DNA from: Alphaproteobacteria bacterium
GTDB taxonomy: Bacteria; Pseudomonadota; Alphaproteobacteria; Micropepsales; Micropepsaceae
Reading direction: 5' to 3'
DNA: 64,000 bases
NCBI GenBank assembly: GCA_019241645.1
Contig: JAFAWQ010000047.1
Span: forward strand, 1-64,000
Part shown: in pieces, positions 8,169 through 19,468 of the stretch
How the letters are laid out: each line of letters begins with the position of its first letter
Numbering within the stretch: position 1 is the first letter of the stretch
Made by a program: the position numbers and the translations under genes
Notes under the pieces: model-generated
Databases searched by the model: none
Seen by the model: only the letters and a program-made list of their open reading frames with translations
Told to the model about the DNA's origin: nothing

Positions 8169-10168
8169 CGTTTCCGGTGCGCTGTGAGTCTGGCAAGGCG
8201 CTTTTGTGCATCAGGATCCGCCGCAATGTCAGTAACCGGAAGGCGGCGCCGCCAATTGGGATGCTCGGTCACCGTCCCCGGTATGTTCGGCTGATCGGGG
8301 AGGGCGAGCACGTCTTCGGCCGCCGCCATGGCGAGAACACAGGGTGTGCGACCGACATAAGCGAGAGCGCCCTCGATCACCGGTTCCGCTTTATCCTCGG
8401 CCGGTTCTTCACCCTTCGCGCAACCGGATTCCGTAAACGCCGTCCACAGAAGGGACCGGTCTTTGGTTCGCTCCCGTCGTTCCGCATTGACGTTTCCGAG
8501 CCGCGGCTTCTGTTTCAGCCTGGCGCACCAATCGATGTCGCGCCCCCGCCACCATCCTGCGACCGTCGGCAGGTCATGGGTGGTGGAGAGCGCTGCGGCG
8601 TGGGAATCCCAGCGGTCCGGCGGAATGAAGCGGCCATCCTTCATCCGCTCGAACCACAGCACTCGCATGCCAAGAACGCCGGCTGCGGCGATCTGCGCGC
8701 GGAATCCCTCCGGCACGGTGCCCAAATCTTCTCCAATCACGATGCTCTTGTGCAGAGACGATTCGAGCGCGATCAGCCGCAACAGATCGTGGAATGGATA
8801 CGCAACATACACGCCGTCGGCAGGCGAGGCGCCTTTGGGCAACACCCAAAGGCGCCGCAGCCCCATGGCGTGATCGATGCGTATTCCGCCGGCATGCTGC
8901 ATGCTGGCGCGCAATGTCGCGATGAAGCTTTCGTATCCCGATGCCCGCAGGGCCGTCGGCGAATAGGTCGTAAGTCCCCAATCCTGGCCGACGGTGTTGA
9001 ACACATCCGGTGGCGCCCCAATACTCAGGCCATCTAGCAGCTCGTGTGGCGCGCTCCATGCGTGGCTGCCTGTGGGCTCCACCCCTACCGCCATATCCGC
9101 GACGATTCCGATGGCCATGCTCTCGAGGGCACGAGCCTGCGCAGCGGCGGCACTCCTGGAAGCGAGCCATTGCAGGAAGAAATGATAGACGATTTGCTTT
9201 TGCTCCCGTTCGGCGAAGCCTTGTACCTCGGAACTCTTCGCGCTGCGGAATGCGGGCGGCCATTCGCGCGAGGACGACTTGCCCTCATTTCGAAAATGCG
9301 CGTCAAGCGCTTCAAACAGCGCATGGTCAAGCAATCGTTGGCCGCCGGCCTGGCAAAACTCCCGGAAGGCGGTTCGATCAGCGCCACTGGCCGAGAATTT
9401 TTCATAAGCCGCGCGCAACTGCGCATATTTTTCGCGATGCGCCGTCCGCCAGTCAATCAGGTCAGCATCTCGGTTGTCCGCAGCAGCTTCCAGCCCCGCC
9501 AATGCCGGATCGGCGTAAAGCGGATCAAGAAAGAATCGGCTCGATGGCGTGTAGGGACTTACGTTATCAGGGTCGGAGGCAAACCGCGCATGTGTCGGGC
9601 TGACACTCAGCACATCCACACCCGCTTCACCGGCTTTCGCCGCAAACTCGCCCAGCGCGGCGAAATCACCGAAGCCGGTGCTGTGGCCGCCGCGCAAGGA
9701 ATAGATTTGCACGGAAAGACCGGCCACCTTGCGGCCCGCCGCTGCTTCGGAAATGCCGTAGCAACGCGGCGGCGCCACAGCGAGGATGTGCGTTGAATCG
9801 TCCAGCTCGAGTTCGTGATAGCCAATCGTCGCCGGGCCGCGGATGCTGGCGCCGCCGATTTTCGACGGTTGAAGCGCCAGATCCTTCCATTCGCCGTCTT
9901 TCGTGCGAAGCCTCGCGTGCTTTGCGTGCCCAACATGAACGCTTTCACGCTCCTGTACGGCAATCAGCTGTGGAATCGCCTTCGACTCGCGATCGAGCCG
10001 CCGCTGGCTTTCGGCAATATTCGCCGGCTGGTCGGCTGCAAAACCAAGCGCGCTCAAAACGCTGCGCAAAGTATCAGGTTTGACCTCGTGCGGGCGGCCG
10101 TTGGCGTCCGTCCATTCCACATAAAGGCCGGCAGCACGCGCCAGCCGTTTCAGGGAGTCATCGCTCAT
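8165..10168 (-). CDS. malQ: 4-alpha-glucanotransferase (amylomaltase)
   Basis: 667 residues. MalQ (GH77) transfers glucan segments between malto-oligosaccharides, adjusting chain lengths. Visible motifs are SPTHARFASDPDNVSPYTPS, GIRIDHAMGLRRLWVLP with the nucleophile, the acid/base region GEDLGTVPEGF, and STTHDLPTVAGWW. The N-terminal 140 residues are the extra domain of bacterial long-form MalQ. I set the start at ATG 10168, which overlaps the treZ stop as ATGA; a GTG five codons earlier is possible. In this operon it probably reshapes the short oligomers left by GlgX so that TreY can use them. Confidence 0.93.
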   Translation of the reverse strand: MSDDSLKRLARAAGLYVEWTDANGRPHEVKPDTLRSVLSALGFAADQPANIAESQRRLDRESKAIPQLIAVQERESVHVGHAKHARLRTKDGEWKDLALQPSKIGGASIRGPATIGYHELELDDSTHILAVAPPRCYGISEAAAGRKVAGLSVQIYSLRGGHSTGFGDFAALGEFAAKAGEAGVDVLSVSPTHARFASDPDNVSPYTPSSRFFLDPLYADPALAGLEAAADNRDADLIDWRTAHREKYAQLRAAYEKFSASGADRTAFREFCQAGGQRLLDHALFEALDAHFRNEGKSSSREWPPAFRSAKSSEVQGFAEREQKQIVYHFFLQWLASRSAAAAQARALESMAIGIVADMAVGVEPTGSHAWSAPHELLDGLSIGAPPDVFNTVGQDWGLTTYSPTALRASGYESFIATLRASMQHAGGIRIDHAMGLRRLWVLPKGASPADGVYVAYPFHDLLRLIALESSLHKSIVIGEDLGTVPEGFRAQIAAAGVLGMRVLWFERMKDGRFIPPDRWDSHAAALSTTHDLPTVAGWWRGRDIDWCARLKQKPRLGNVNAERRERTKDRSLLWTAFTESGCAKGEEPAEDKAEPVIEGALAYVGRTPCVLAMAAAEDVLALPDQPNIPGTVTEHPNWRRRLPVTDIAADPDAQKRLARLTAHRKR

Positions 10169-11889
10169 GCTCCAAAAATCCACGCAAGCGTCGTGCAGGG
10201 CGGTATGGCCTCTTGCGCCGGGTCACCCCAGACCGGTTTCCCCGTGGGCAGTTTTGCGGGAACCGGTTCGTCGCCAAGATTGCATGCGAGAATCAGGCGC
10301 TTGCCGCCGCTTAATCGCCAGGTAGCCGTAACGGCAGAAGGCGCAATGGCTTGCGCCTTCTCGGAAACGGCGCCCTTCAAAAAGGGCACGACCCTTTCGC
10401 GGCGGATGCGCAACAGGTGGCGATAGAGATCGCTGCGTGCATTGTCGGCAAAGTCGGGACGGGACATTTCGAAGGTCGTGAGCGCGTTCGGGTCCGGAAT
10501 TCGCGCGCCTTTTGCGTCGTCAGCAAATTCCGGAAATTTCGCGAATTCTTCGCGGCGGCCCTCACGCACGGCGGCCGCAAGTTTGGGATCGCTATAGTCC
10601 GTGAAATAGAGGAATGGCTCGCGCGCGCCGCTTTCCTCTCCCATGAAGATGAGCGGAATTTGCGGCGCCAGCAACTGCAGCGCGATGGCGGCTTCCAGTT
10701 TCATTGGATCGGTCAGGGATGTGAGGCGCTCGCCAAAGGCGCGATTGCCGACCTGATCGTGGTTCTGCAGGAATGACACGAAAGCGGTGGGGCTCAACCC
10801 TTTCGCGCATGAACCACGAAGCGTCCCGCCCCGGAAAGGCGATGGATCTCCTTGATAAATGAACCCCTCGCTCAAGCCGCGCGATAGATTTGCCGCTGCA
10901 TCGCGAGCATAGTCTTCATAATAGCCGCGCGTCTCGTGTGTCAGCAGCACATGGATCACATGGTGCAAATCGTCATCCCACTGGGCGTCATAGCCATCGC
11001 GCAACAGGCCGGCGTCATTATCGTCGTTCTCGAGCACAAGATGCACTTGCCTGTCTCGAACGGCGGCGCGAATTTCGCGCGCAAGTTCGGGAAGGAAAGC
11101 CTTGTCGCAAATCGCATGCACCGCGTCGAAGCGCAATCCATCGAAGCGAAACTCCTTCAGCCAGTAAATCGCATTCTCGGTAAAGAAGCGGCGGACTTCG
11201 GGCTGGCCGAAATTGATGGCGGCTCCCCAGGGCGTGCGTTTGGTTTCGTCGAAAAATTGCGGCGCATAGAGGCTGAGGTAATTCCCGTCCGGCCCGAAAT
11301 GATTGTAGACCACGTCGAGTAACACCATAAGTTCGCGCTCATGCGCGGCATCGATCAGCGCCTTCAGCTGGTCGGGCGTCCCGTAAGCGCGATCGGGCGC
11401 AAAGGGAAGAACCCCATCATAGCCCCAGTTTCGCCGGCTGGGAAAATCCGCAATCGGCATCAACTCGATTGCAGTAACCCCAAGATCGGCCAGCCTCTCC
11501 AGATGCTTTTCGATGCCCACAAACCCGCCGAGCAAGCCCGGATGCAGTTCGTACAACACCGCTTCTTGCCACGGACGTCCTTTCCAGCCACTGCACCGCC
11601 AGCGGTATTCAGTACTATCAGTGACGACACTGGGATCGTGCACATCCTTTTCCTGCATGCGCGAAGCCGGATCGGGCACGAGAGTGTCTCCGATCCGAAA
11701 CCGGTACCGAGTTCCGGCGGCGCACTCCACTTCTGCTTCATGCCAGCCGCCGTTCCCGGCCGACAACTCGTGTTCCCTATTGCCCACCGTCACGAAAACC
11801 CGGTCTGCAGCGGGCGCCCACAGGCGAAATCGCGTCCGATTTGGCCCGATCAATAGCGGCCCGAACTGAAACTCAGATGGGTCTAACAT
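10165..11889 (-). CDS. treZ: Malto-oligosyltrehalose trehalohydrolase
   Basis: 574 residues from ATG 11889, normal for TreZ. It releases free trehalose from the malto-oligosyltrehalose made by TreY. An N-terminal CBM48-like beta-sandwich (FRLWAPAADRVFV) is followed by the GH13 barrel: VVYNHFGPDGNYL (region I), GLRFDAVHAI (region II), LVLENDDND (region III) and SFLQNHDQVGNRAFGERL (region IV). The start shares one base with the glgX stop in TAATG. A longer in-frame extension upstream lies inside glgX and has no family-like sequence, so I rejected it. Confidence 0.94.
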   Translation of the reverse strand: MLDPSEFQFGPLLIGPNRTRFRLWAPAADRVFVTVGNREHELSAGNGGWHEAEVECAAGTRYRFRIGDTLVPDPASRMQEKDVHDPSVVTDSTEYRWRCSGWKGRPWQEAVLYELHPGLLGGFVGIEKHLERLADLGVTAIELMPIADFPSRRNWGYDGVLPFAPDRAYGTPDQLKALIDAAHERELMVLLDVVYNHFGPDGNYLSLYAPQFFDETKRTPWGAAINFGQPEVRRFFTENAIYWLKEFRFDGLRFDAVHAICDKAFLPELAREIRAAVRDRQVHLVLENDDNDAGLLRDGYDAQWDDDLHHVIHVLLTHETRGYYEDYARDAAANLSRGLSEGFIYQGDPSPFRGGTLRGSCAKGLSPTAFVSFLQNHDQVGNRAFGERLTSLTDPMKLEAAIALQLLAPQIPLIFMGEESGAREPFLYFTDYSDPKLAAAVREGRREEFAKFPEFADDAKGARIPDPNALTTFEMSRPDFADNARSDLYRHLLRIRRERVVPFLKGAVSEKAQAIAPSAVTATWRLSGGKRLILACNLGDEPVPAKLPTGKPVWGDPAQEAIPPCTTLAWIFGA

Positions 11890-14003
11890 TATCGGGGCGT
11901 ATCCGGCTGCTTCGACAATGTGGTAATGATGATGGCGGCTGCGCGATCCAGAAGCCGGTAGCTTTTCACCGCGATCTCGTGCGGCATTGTCGCCGGATCG
12001 GCGCTGTCGATCAGCACTTTCCACCGAAAGCCGGCCGGCAGTGTGAAATCCAATGGCACTGCAGAGGCATTCATCAACAAAGCACCAAATTCCGGTTCGC
12101 CGTCGCCCTCCCCCCCGGCCAGCATCATCGCTAACGCGCGTCCGCTTTCGTTTTCCCAATCCTGCGGCGAAAGGCGCTGCCCGCGCTCATCCCACCAGTC
12201 GATGTCCGGAATGCCTGGTGCGGCGTCATGATGTCCGTGAAGGAAGCGGCGCGGGCGGAAAATGCCATGTTGGCGGCGGATGGCGATGGCCCGCGCGATA
12301 AAATCACAAAAACCTTGCTGCTGAGGCGTTCGGGCCAGTTCCCAGTCCAACCACGAGACGTCGTTGTCCTGGCAATAGGGATTGTTGTTGCCGTTCTGCG
12401 TGCGGCCGGATTCGTCTCCGGCTAGCAGCATTGGCGTTCCACCTGACGCAAGAAGAGTGAGCATCAAGGAGCGCTTCACGCGCTGACGCAGTTCGCGAAG
12501 AGCCTCGTCGTCCGAAGGACCTTCGTCGCCCCAATTGCTGGAATAATTCTCATAGGCGCCGTCGCGATTGTGTTCCTGATTGGCTTCATTGTGCTTGTGC
12601 ACGTAACTCACGACATCTTGAAGGGTCATGCCGTCGTGGCTTGCGACAAAATTCATTGAGGCCCAGGGCTTGCGGATGTCATCCGCGCCGAACAGATCGG
12701 CCGAGCCAGACAGGCGCCGTGCCATCTCCGGACGCATGCCCGAATCTCCTCGCCAATAACGGCGCACGGTATCCCGGTAGCGGTCGTTCCACTCTGCGAA
12801 GCCGGGAGGGTGCTTCCCAAGCTGATATCCGCCGGGCCCCATGTCCCACGGCTCCGCGATGAGCTTCAGCTGCGAAAGTTCCGGATCCTGTCGCAGCGCA
12901 TCGAAGAAACCGGAACCGGCATCGAAGCCGTGATTTTCCCTTCCCAAGGTCACACTGAGATCGAAGCGAAAACCGTCGATGCGATAAGAGCGGGCCCAAT
13001 AGCGTAGCGAATCCATCACCATCTGCAGCACGCGTGGATTGGAGAGGTTGACGGTGTTCCCCGTGCCGGTGTCGTCAACGCAATAGCGGCGATCACCTTG
13101 CAAACGGTAGTAGCTGGCGTTGTCCAGGCCGCGCCACGAGATCGTGGGCCCGGTTTCGCGGGTCTCGCAAGTGTGGTTGTAGACCACATCGAGGATCACT
13201 TCGATGCCCGCCGCGTGCAAGCGGCGGATAGTCATGCGCGCCTCGTTGGCATCGCCGCTGGCGAGATAACGGGGCTCAACCGCAAAAAAGCCGAGCGTGT
13301 TGTAGTCCCAGTAGTTGGTCAGTTTCTTCTGCAGCAACTCGCGATCCTGCAGGAAGGCATGTACCGGCATTAGCTCGATGGCTGTTATGCCAAGCCGCCG
13401 CAGGTGATCGATCACGGCGGGATGCGACAAGGCCGAGAACGTGCCGCGTTCGGACGGAGGGACATCGCTCAGCAGCTTTGTCAGGCCTCGCACATGCGCC
13501 TCGTATATGACCGTGTTGGACCACGGCGTCTCCGGACGCCGATCGCCGCTCCAATCGAACGTGTCGTGGGTAACGAGACCCTTCAGCATCGCCGGGGCGC
13601 TATCGCGCCGGTCGAAGCTCAGATCGCCGCGTGGCGAGTGCGCGCGATAGCCATAGAGCGTGTCGGTCCATTTCAGCGTCCCGAGGAGATCCTTCGCGTA
13701 CGGGTCGAGCAGCAATTTGTGCGGATTGAAGCGGTGTCCGTTCTGCGGCTCGTAGGGCCCATGCGCCCTGTAGCCGTAAGCCAACCCCGGCATCGCATCC
13801 GGCAGGTAGCCATGCCAGATTCCATCGGTACGCTCCGGTAAATCGTAGCGGCGCAGTTCCCTGCGGCCGGAAGAGTCGAACAGACAGAGCTGCATGCGAG
13901 TGGCGTGGTGCGAGAACACCGCGAAATTCACGCCGAGACCGTTCCAGTTTGCGCCCAAGGGACACGGATTGCCGGCTTCCAGCCGCTCCGGCAGGTTCCG
14001 CAT
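11889..14003 (-). CDS. glgX: Glycogen debranching enzyme GlgX
   Basis: 704 residues, usual length. GlgX is an isoamylase-type enzyme that hydrolyses alpha-1,6 branches of phosphorylase- or amylase-trimmed glycogen. The N-terminal CBM48 (GVNFAVFSHHATRMQLCLFD) is followed by the GH13 motifs DVVYNHTCE, GFRFDLSVTLGRE, LIAEPWDMGPGGYQLG and FVASHDGMTLQDVVSY. Its ATG follows the glgB stop by one base. Debranching supplies linear chains for the TreY/TreZ genes directly downstream. Confidence 0.95.
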   Translation of the reverse strand: MRNLPERLEAGNPCPLGANWNGLGVNFAVFSHHATRMQLCLFDSSGRRELRRYDLPERTDGIWHGYLPDAMPGLAYGYRAHGPYEPQNGHRFNPHKLLLDPYAKDLLGTLKWTDTLYGYRAHSPRGDLSFDRRDSAPAMLKGLVTHDTFDWSGDRRPETPWSNTVIYEAHVRGLTKLLSDVPPSERGTFSALSHPAVIDHLRRLGITAIELMPVHAFLQDRELLQKKLTNYWDYNTLGFFAVEPRYLASGDANEARMTIRRLHAAGIEVILDVVYNHTCETRETGPTISWRGLDNASYYRLQGDRRYCVDDTGTGNTVNLSNPRVLQMVMDSLRYWARSYRIDGFRFDLSVTLGRENHGFDAGSGFFDALRQDPELSQLKLIAEPWDMGPGGYQLGKHPPGFAEWNDRYRDTVRRYWRGDSGMRPEMARRLSGSADLFGADDIRKPWASMNFVASHDGMTLQDVVSYVHKHNEANQEHNRDGAYENYSSNWGDEGPSDDEALRELRQRVKRSLMLTLLASGGTPMLLAGDESGRTQNGNNNPYCQDNDVSWLDWELARTPQQQGFCDFIARAIAIRRQHGIFRPRRFLHGHHDAAPGIPDIDWWDERGQRLSPQDWENESGRALAMMLAGGEGDGEPEFGALLMNASAVPLDFTLPAGFRWKVLIDSADPATMPHEIAVKSYRLLDRAAAIIITTLSKQPDTPR

Positions 14004-14004
14004 T

Positions 14005-16209
14005 CTAGTCCTCTGGTTTGAGGATCAGCGTGGCGAGAGGCGGGAGCAGCAGTTCCAGCGACTGTTCGCGGCCGTGCGCGTGCACAGGTCCGGTTTCAAC
14101 CAAACCGGCATTTCCCAGATTGCCGCCTCCGTAGATCGCGGCATCGGTGTTGAGTATTTCGCGCCAGCGCCCACTACGCGAGACGCCCAACCGATATCGG
14201 TACCGGGGCACGGGCGTCATGTTGACGAGGACAAGAACCGGGCTGGCGCCAGCGGCATGACGTTCATAGGCATACACGCCATTCTCGGCATCGTTCTCCA
14301 CCACCCATGAAAAGCCAGAAGGCTCGCAGTCCTTAGCGTGCAAAGCAGCTTCCCGCGCGTACAGGCGATTCAAATCGCCAACGAGCCGCTGCAACCCTGC
14401 GTGCCGCGGATCGTTCAGCAGTTCCCAATCCACTTCGCCATCATGGCTCCATTCTCGAATCTGTCCAATCTCGCCGCCCATGAAAAGCAGCTTCTTGCCG
14501 GGATGCGTCCACATAAACGCGAAGTAGGCGCGCAGATTGGCCAGCTTTTGCCATTCGTCACCCGGCATCTTGCCGTACAGCGATCCCTTGCCATGGACCA
14601 CTTCATCATGGCTGAGCGGCAGAATGAATTTTTCCGAAAAGGCATAGATCAGCCCGAAAGTCATCTCATGATGATGCCATTTGCGGTGAATGGGTTCTTG
14701 ATGCACGTAATTCAGCGTGTCGTGCATCCAGCCCATGTTCCATTTGTAGTGGAAGCCAAGTCCGCCTTGCGGCACCGGCGCGGACACACCTGGCCATGCT
14801 GTGGATTCCTCGGCGATCATCAGTGCGCCCGGCGCGCGCTCGGCAACGATCGTGTTCAGCCGCCGCAGGAAGTCGATCGATTCCAGATTCTCGCGGCCAC
14901 CATGCTTGTTGGGAATCCACGCGTTCCAGGCGCGCGAATAATCCCGGTACAGCATCGAGGCAACGGCATCGACCCGCAATCCGTCAACATGAAAGGTCTC
15001 GAGCCAATAAAGCGCGCTGGCGATGAGAAAGCCCTGCACCTCTTTGCGGCCCAGATTGTAGATGTAGGTGTTCCAGTCCTGGTGAAAGCCCTCACGCGGA
15101 TCGGCGTGCTCGTACAGCGCCGTGCCGTCGAAGCGGGCAAGGCCGTGCGGATCGGTCGGAAAATGTGCCGGCACCCAGTCGAGAATCAGGCCCAGCCCGG
15201 CGCGATGGCAGGCATCCACGAAATGCGCGAACTCGTGCGGTTCGCCAAAGCGCGCGCTTGGCGCGAATTGCGACAACGGCTGATATCCCCACGATCCCCC
15301 AAAGGGATGCTCCATGATAGGCAACAGCTCGATATGCGTGAACCCGAGATCGTTCACATAAGGTATCAGTCTCTCCGCCAGCGCGATCCAGTCCAGGATG
15401 CCGGTCTGGTCGTTTTCGGGCCGCAACCACGATGCCGCGTGCAACTCGTAGATCGAAATCGGTGCGTTCGGCTTTTGACGGGCCGCGCGTTGCTCCATCC
15501 AATCGGCGTCGCGCCAACGGAACTCGAAGCGTTGCGGAACAACGGAGCCTGTCGCCGGCGGCCGTTCCGTGGCGCGTGCCAGCGGATCGGCTTTCTGCAG
15601 CACTTCGCCGTTCGCACCGATGATCTCATATTTGTAGCGCTCGCCCGCACCCAGCCGCGGCACGAACAATTCCCACACGCCCGCCGAATGCCGCAGGCGC
15701 ATCGGATGGCGCCGCCCATTCCAGCTGTTGAAATCGCCGATCACGGAAACCCGCTCTGCACTGGGCGCCCAGACAGCGAAACGGACTCCGCTTACGCCGT
15801 CGACAGTGGTGACAGCCGAACCGAACCGCTGCGCCAGCTGCCAATGGGCACCTTCGGAAAAAAGATGCAGGTCGAGATCGCCAAGCAACAAGCCGAATGA
15901 ATACGGGTCTTCGGACTCCTGCACAGCATCCGGCCAATGGATGCGGAGCAGGTAAGGCTCCAATGAAGACACCGGGCCACTGAACAAACCCCCTCTCACC
16001 GGCGTGAGCTGGCCAAGAAGCGTCCCCGTTACTCGCGCGACAACCTCGACCGCTTCGGCACCGGGCAAGAAGGCGCGAACCGCTGGGCCATGAACGGTCT
16101 GGTGCGGGCCGAGAAATGCGAACGGGTCGGAAAGGCGTCCATGCAAAAGAGCTTGCACGGCCGCCGAATCGGGTTCGTCGAAGCAGGCGCGCGGGGTCTT
16201 ATTCAGCAT
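14005..16209 (-). CDS. glgB: 1,4-alpha-glucan branching enzyme
   Basis: 734 residues from ATG 16209. GlgB (GH13_9) creates alpha-1,6 branches. The N-terminal module ([15 protein letters not shown]) and CBM48 ([20 protein letters not shown]) precede the catalytic barrel with [28 protein letters not shown] (nucleophile), [12 protein letters not shown] (acid/base) and [15 protein letters not shown]. The chosen ATG lies inside the last codons of treS (11-base overlap). Within the GlgE pathway it branches the linear glucan elongated by GlgE. Confidence 0.95.
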   Translation of the reverse strand: MLNKTPRACFDEPDSAAVQALLHGRLSDPFAFLGPHQTVHGPAVRAFLPGAEAVEVVARVTGTLLGQLTPVRGGLFSGPVSSLEPYLLRIHWPDAVQESEDPYSFGLLLGDLDLHLFSEGAHWQLAQRFGSAVTTVDGVSGVRFAVWAPSAERVSVIGDFNSWNGRRHPMRLRHSAGVWELFVPRLGAGERYKYEIIGANGEVLQKADPLARATERPPATGSVVPQRFEFRWRDADWMEQRAARQKPNAPISIYELHAASWLRPENDQTGILDWIALAERLIPYVNDLGFTHIELLPIMEHPFGGSWGYQPLSQFAPSARFGEPHEFAHFVDACHRAGLGLILDWVPAHFPTDPHGLARFDGTALYEHADPREGFHQDWNTYIYNLGRKEVQGFLIASALYWLETFHVDGLRVDAVASMLYRDYSRAWNAWIPNKHGGRENLESIDFLRRLNTIVAERAPGALMIAEESTAWPGVSAPVPQGGLGFHYKWNMGWMHDTLNYVHQEPIHRKWHHHEMTFGLIYAFSEKFILPLSHDEVVHGKGSLYGKMPGDEWQKLANLRAYFAFMWTHPGKKLLFMGGEIGQIREWSHDGEVDWELLNDPRHAGLQRLVGDLNRLYAREAALHAKDCEPSGFSWVVENDAENGVYAYERHAAGASPVLVLVNMTPVPRYRYRLGVSRSGRWREILNTDAAIYGGGNLGNAGLVETGPVHAHGREQSLELLLPPLATLILKPED

Positions 16210-19200
16210 GTTCAAACTCACGGCTGCTCGTCAGGCTTTCCACCAGACGAGAAAGCCCCCGCAGTGGAATGTCGATCCAGTCCGGGCGGTTGGCGCTCTC
16301 ATAACTGACCTCGTATGCTGCTTTCTCGATACCGAACGCGGTAATCAACCTCTCTTCCTGCTCCGTCAGTGGCCCGTCGCGGCCTTCCGCATATCCTGCG
16401 AGGAACGCGCTCCGGGCGGCGCGGCGAAAATCGTCCAGCAATGCATCGGCGCGCGCATGCCCCGGTCCCGCAGCAGCCAGTTGCCCCTCTCGTTCGACGA
16501 TTCCAGCCGCGTAGTCGAACGAGCGAATCATGCCGGCGACATCGCGCATCGGCGACATCTTGGCGCGGCGCTCCTTCAGCGACTTGAGGGGTTCGCCTTC
16601 GAAATCGATGATGACGACGTCGGTACCGGCAACCAGCACTTGGCCAAGATGGAAGTCGCCATGGATACGTGTTTGCGCGGCGCCGCCGCTGTTGACCAGC
16701 AGTGCGCGGAGTTGCCGTCTGATGTCTTCGCGCTTTGACAGAAGATCGGACACCATTTCCGTCTGTGCGCCGGCATATCCTTCCAGACTTTGAAAGGCCT
16801 GATCGAGCTGCGCATCCGCCTGCCGCAGCCAGAGCTGCAAAGTCTGCTCGTCCGCTTTACCCGGCGCGAAATCAGGATTATCGGTGGGCCGGCCCAGCAC
16901 GGCGTGCATCTCTCCGGTACGCCGGCCCAGCACGCGCGCAAAAGCTTCGTATGCTTCGAAGGGATTCCGGTCCCGAGGCGCGATAGACTGCTCATCCACA
17001 ATGCGGGTGAGCATTTCCTTCGTCCATGCGCTGCCGTCGCCCTGATTGGTGACGAAGCTCTGCACAATGCCAACGGCGGCGTTAGCGCCTTCCGCGTCGC
17101 GGCTCGTAACTTCGCCTAGCATTGGGGCAATGCCGGAGAACCCTCGCTCGGTCAGCATCCGGGTCATTTCCACTTCGGGATGAATGCCGCGTGTCACGCG
17201 CCGGAACAGTTTGATGACCGCCTTTCGCCCGACGATGCAGGAAGAATTGCTTTGCTCCGCGCGTGGCCATTCGATCTCAGCGTTCCTGAGTTGCTCGAGA
17301 TCCGTACCGGGCATCGCGCGAAACTCAAGTTCGCCCCGGCCGAACGGCACGCGGGTGTTCTGCGCGATGTTGACTAGGACGGAGCGCGCGAACCGGGCAG
17401 AGGCGAAGCCATCGGTGAGAAGCCCGACTCGCCGTCCCCGCCGCACGCGTGCAAATGCCAGCGGAACCTCGAAGGGACAAGGTTCTTCGTCTTCCCAGGC
17501 GATCGAGATCGGAAACGCATAATGATTGGTGTTTTGTCCGGCGGTCACTTCCACAGCCGCGAGCACTGCATCGTTCTCATGTCCGGGAAGTGGCGCCATT
17601 GCGGCGACTCTTACCCTGGAGATTTTGGCGTTCTTTCCCTGAAACCAGCGCCGCTGCGCGATGTAGGACGGAAGGATGTCGGTCTCCAAGACCTCACGGT
17701 TTTCGCTGTTCAGCGCCTCGAGAAGCATGCCGCGCAGCACGAACGTACGGGGTTCGGTCATCGGCCCGGATATGGCCGTGCTCCACTGCGGTGGCTTCGC
17801 CGTTTCGCTGAGGAGGAACCAGTAGAATCCATAGGGCGGCAGGCTCAGCAAATAAGTGAGCTGCCCGACGAGCGGAAACGGCGAGCCACCCAGCAATTCG
17901 ACCGGCGTACGACCCGCGAACTCATGCAGATCCAGTTCCACCGCCTGCGCCGCCCGTGAGACGTTCACCACGCAGAGTATCGCATCGCCGTCATGCTCCC
18001 GCAGGTAGGCCAGCACCTTGCGGTTCTGCGGCGCAAGGAAGCGAATGGCGCCACGGCCGAAGGCCTTATGCTTGCCGCGCACGACAAGCATGCGCCGCAA
18101 CCAGTTCAGCAAGGAGTGGGGATCGCGCCACTGCGCCTCCACATTGATGGCCTGATAGCCGTAAAGCGGGTCCATGATCGGCGGCAGCACGAGCACCGCG
18201 GGATCGGCGCGTGAAAATCCACCGTTGCGGTCCGATGACCATTGCATCGGGGTGCGCACGCCGTCGCGGTCGCCGAGATGGATATTGTCGCCCATCCCGA
18301 TTTCGTCGCCATAATAGATGATCGGCGTTCCCGGCATGGTAAGCAGCAGCGAGTTCATCAACTCGACGCGGCGGCGGTCTCGCTCGAGCAGTGGCGCAAG
18401 CCGCCGCCGAATGCCAAGATTGAGCCGCGCGCGCCGGTCGGCGGCGTACACGTCCCAGAGATAGTCGCGTTCCTTGTCGGTTACCATTTCCAGCGTGAGC
18501 TCGTCGTGGTTGCGCAGGAAAATCGCCCACTGGCATTTCGGCGGCGGATCGGGCGTCTGCCGGATGATATCCGTGATCGGGAAGCGGTCTTCCTGCGCCA
18601 GCGCCATGTACATGCGCGGCATCAGCGGGAAGTTGAACACCATGTGGCACTCATCGCCTTCGCCGGCGCCGAAATAGGCCTGGATGTCCTCCGGCCACTG
18701 ATTGGCTTCGGCGAGCAGCATGCGGTCCGCGTAATGCTCGTCGATGAATTTGCGCATCCGCTTCAGGACGGCATGAGTCTCCGGCAGGTTCTCGTTGTTG
18801 GTGCAATCGCGCTCGACAAGATACGGCACGGCGTCGAGCCGCAGGCCGTCCACCCCCATATCCAACCAGAAGCGCATCACGCTCATGACGGCGCGAAACA
18901 CCTGCGGGTTGTCGAAATTCAAGTCTGGCTGGTGCGAGTAAAAGCGATGCCAGTAGTAGGCTTTGGCTTCCTCATCCCACGTCCAGTTCGACTTCTCGGT
19001 GTCGAGAAAGATGATGCGGGTGCCGGGATATTTTTTGTCGTCATCGGACCAGACGTAATAATTTCGGTAATTCGAATCGGGCTTGGCGCGCCGCGCGCGC
19101 TGGAACCAGGGATGCTGATCGGAAGTGTGATTGATCACCAGTTCGGTGATCACGCGGATGCCGCGCGCATGTGCCTCGTCGATGAAGTGCCGCACATCGG

Positions 19201-19468
19201 CGAGCGTGCCGTATTCCGGATGGACGTCGCGATATTCGGCGATATCGTATCCGTCGTCGCGGCGCGGGCTGGGATAGAACGGAAGCAGCCAAATGGCGGT
19301 GACGCCGAGTTCCGCGATGTAGTCCAGCTTGTCGATCAATCCCGGAAAATCGCCGACGCCGTCGCCGTTCGAATCGGCGAACGACTTGATGTGCACCTGA
19401 TAAATGACAGCATCCTTGTACCAAAGCGGATCCGGCTTGAGCGTGGACTTCTTGCTGCGCGGCGCCAT
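16199..19468 (-). CDS. treS: Trehalose synthase fused to maltokinase
   Basis: 1089 residues. Residues 1 to about 560 are TreS (GH13_16), interconverting trehalose and maltose: [40 protein letters not shown] and [11 protein letters not shown]. Residues about 600-1089 are a maltokinase (Pep2/Mak) with an aminoglycoside-kinase-like core: [17 protein letters not shown] at its start and [20 protein letters not shown] with DFEGEP as the catalytic and metal loops. The fused protein converts trehalose through maltose to maltose-1-phosphate, the GlgE substrate. TreS-Mak fusions are known in many bacteria. Its ATG shares a base with the glgE stop (TGATG). Confidence 0.95.
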   Translation of the reverse strand: MAPRSKKSTLKPDPLWYKDAVIYQVHIKSFADSNGDGVGDFPGLIDKLDYIAELGVTAIWLLPFYPSPRRDDGYDIAEYRDVHPEYGTLADVRHFIDEAHARGIRVITELVINHTSDQHPWFQRARRAKPDSNYRNYYVWSDDDKKYPGTRIIFLDTEKSNWTWDEEAKAYYWHRFYSHQPDLNFDNPQVFRAVMSVMRFWLDMGVDGLRLDAVPYLVERDCTNNENLPETHAVLKRMRKFIDEHYADRMLLAEANQWPEDIQAYFGAGEGDECHMVFNFPLMPRMYMALAQEDRFPITDIIRQTPDPPPKCQWAIFLRNHDELTLEMVTDKERDYLWDVYAADRRARLNLGIRRRLAPLLERDRRRVELMNSLLLTMPGTPIIYYGDEIGMGDNIHLGDRDGVRTPMQWSSDRNGGFSRADPAVLVLPPIMDPLYGYQAINVEAQWRDPHSLLNWLRRMLVVRGKHKAFGRGAIRFLAPQNRKVLAYLREHDGDAILCVVNVSRAAQAVELDLHEFAGRTPVELLGGSPFPLVGQLTYLLSLPPYGFYWFLLSETAKPPQWSTAISGPMTEPRTFVLRGMLLEALNSENREVLETDILPSYIAQRRWFQGKNAKISRVRVAAMAPLPGHENDAVLAAVEVTAGQNTNHYAFPISIAWEDEEPCPFEVPLAFARVRRGRRVGLLTDGFASARFARSVLVNIAQNTRVPFGRGELEFRAMPGTDLEQLRNAEIEWPRAEQSNSSCIVGRKAVIKLFRRVTRGIHPEVEMTRMLTERGFSGIAPMLGEVTSRDAEGANAAVGIVQSFVTNQGDGSAWTKEMLTRIVDEQSIAPRDRNPFEAYEAFARVLGRRTGEMHAVLGRPTDNPDFAPGKADEQTLQLWLRQADAQLDQAFQSLEGYAGAQTEMVSDLLSKREDIRRQLRALLVNSGGAAQTRIHGDFHLGQVLVAGTDVVIIDFEGEPLKSLKERRAKMSPMRDVAGMIRSFDYAAGIVEREGQLAAAGPGHARADALLDDFRRAARSAFLAGYAEGRDGPLTEQEERLITAFGIEKAAYEVSYESANRPDWIDIPLRGLSRLVESLTSSREFEHAE

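Noticed and set aside
14338-15900. Long plus-strand open frame (520 codons) opposite glgB.
   Set aside because: glgB is complete on the minus strand with all GH13 motifs; the other frame is a codon shadow.
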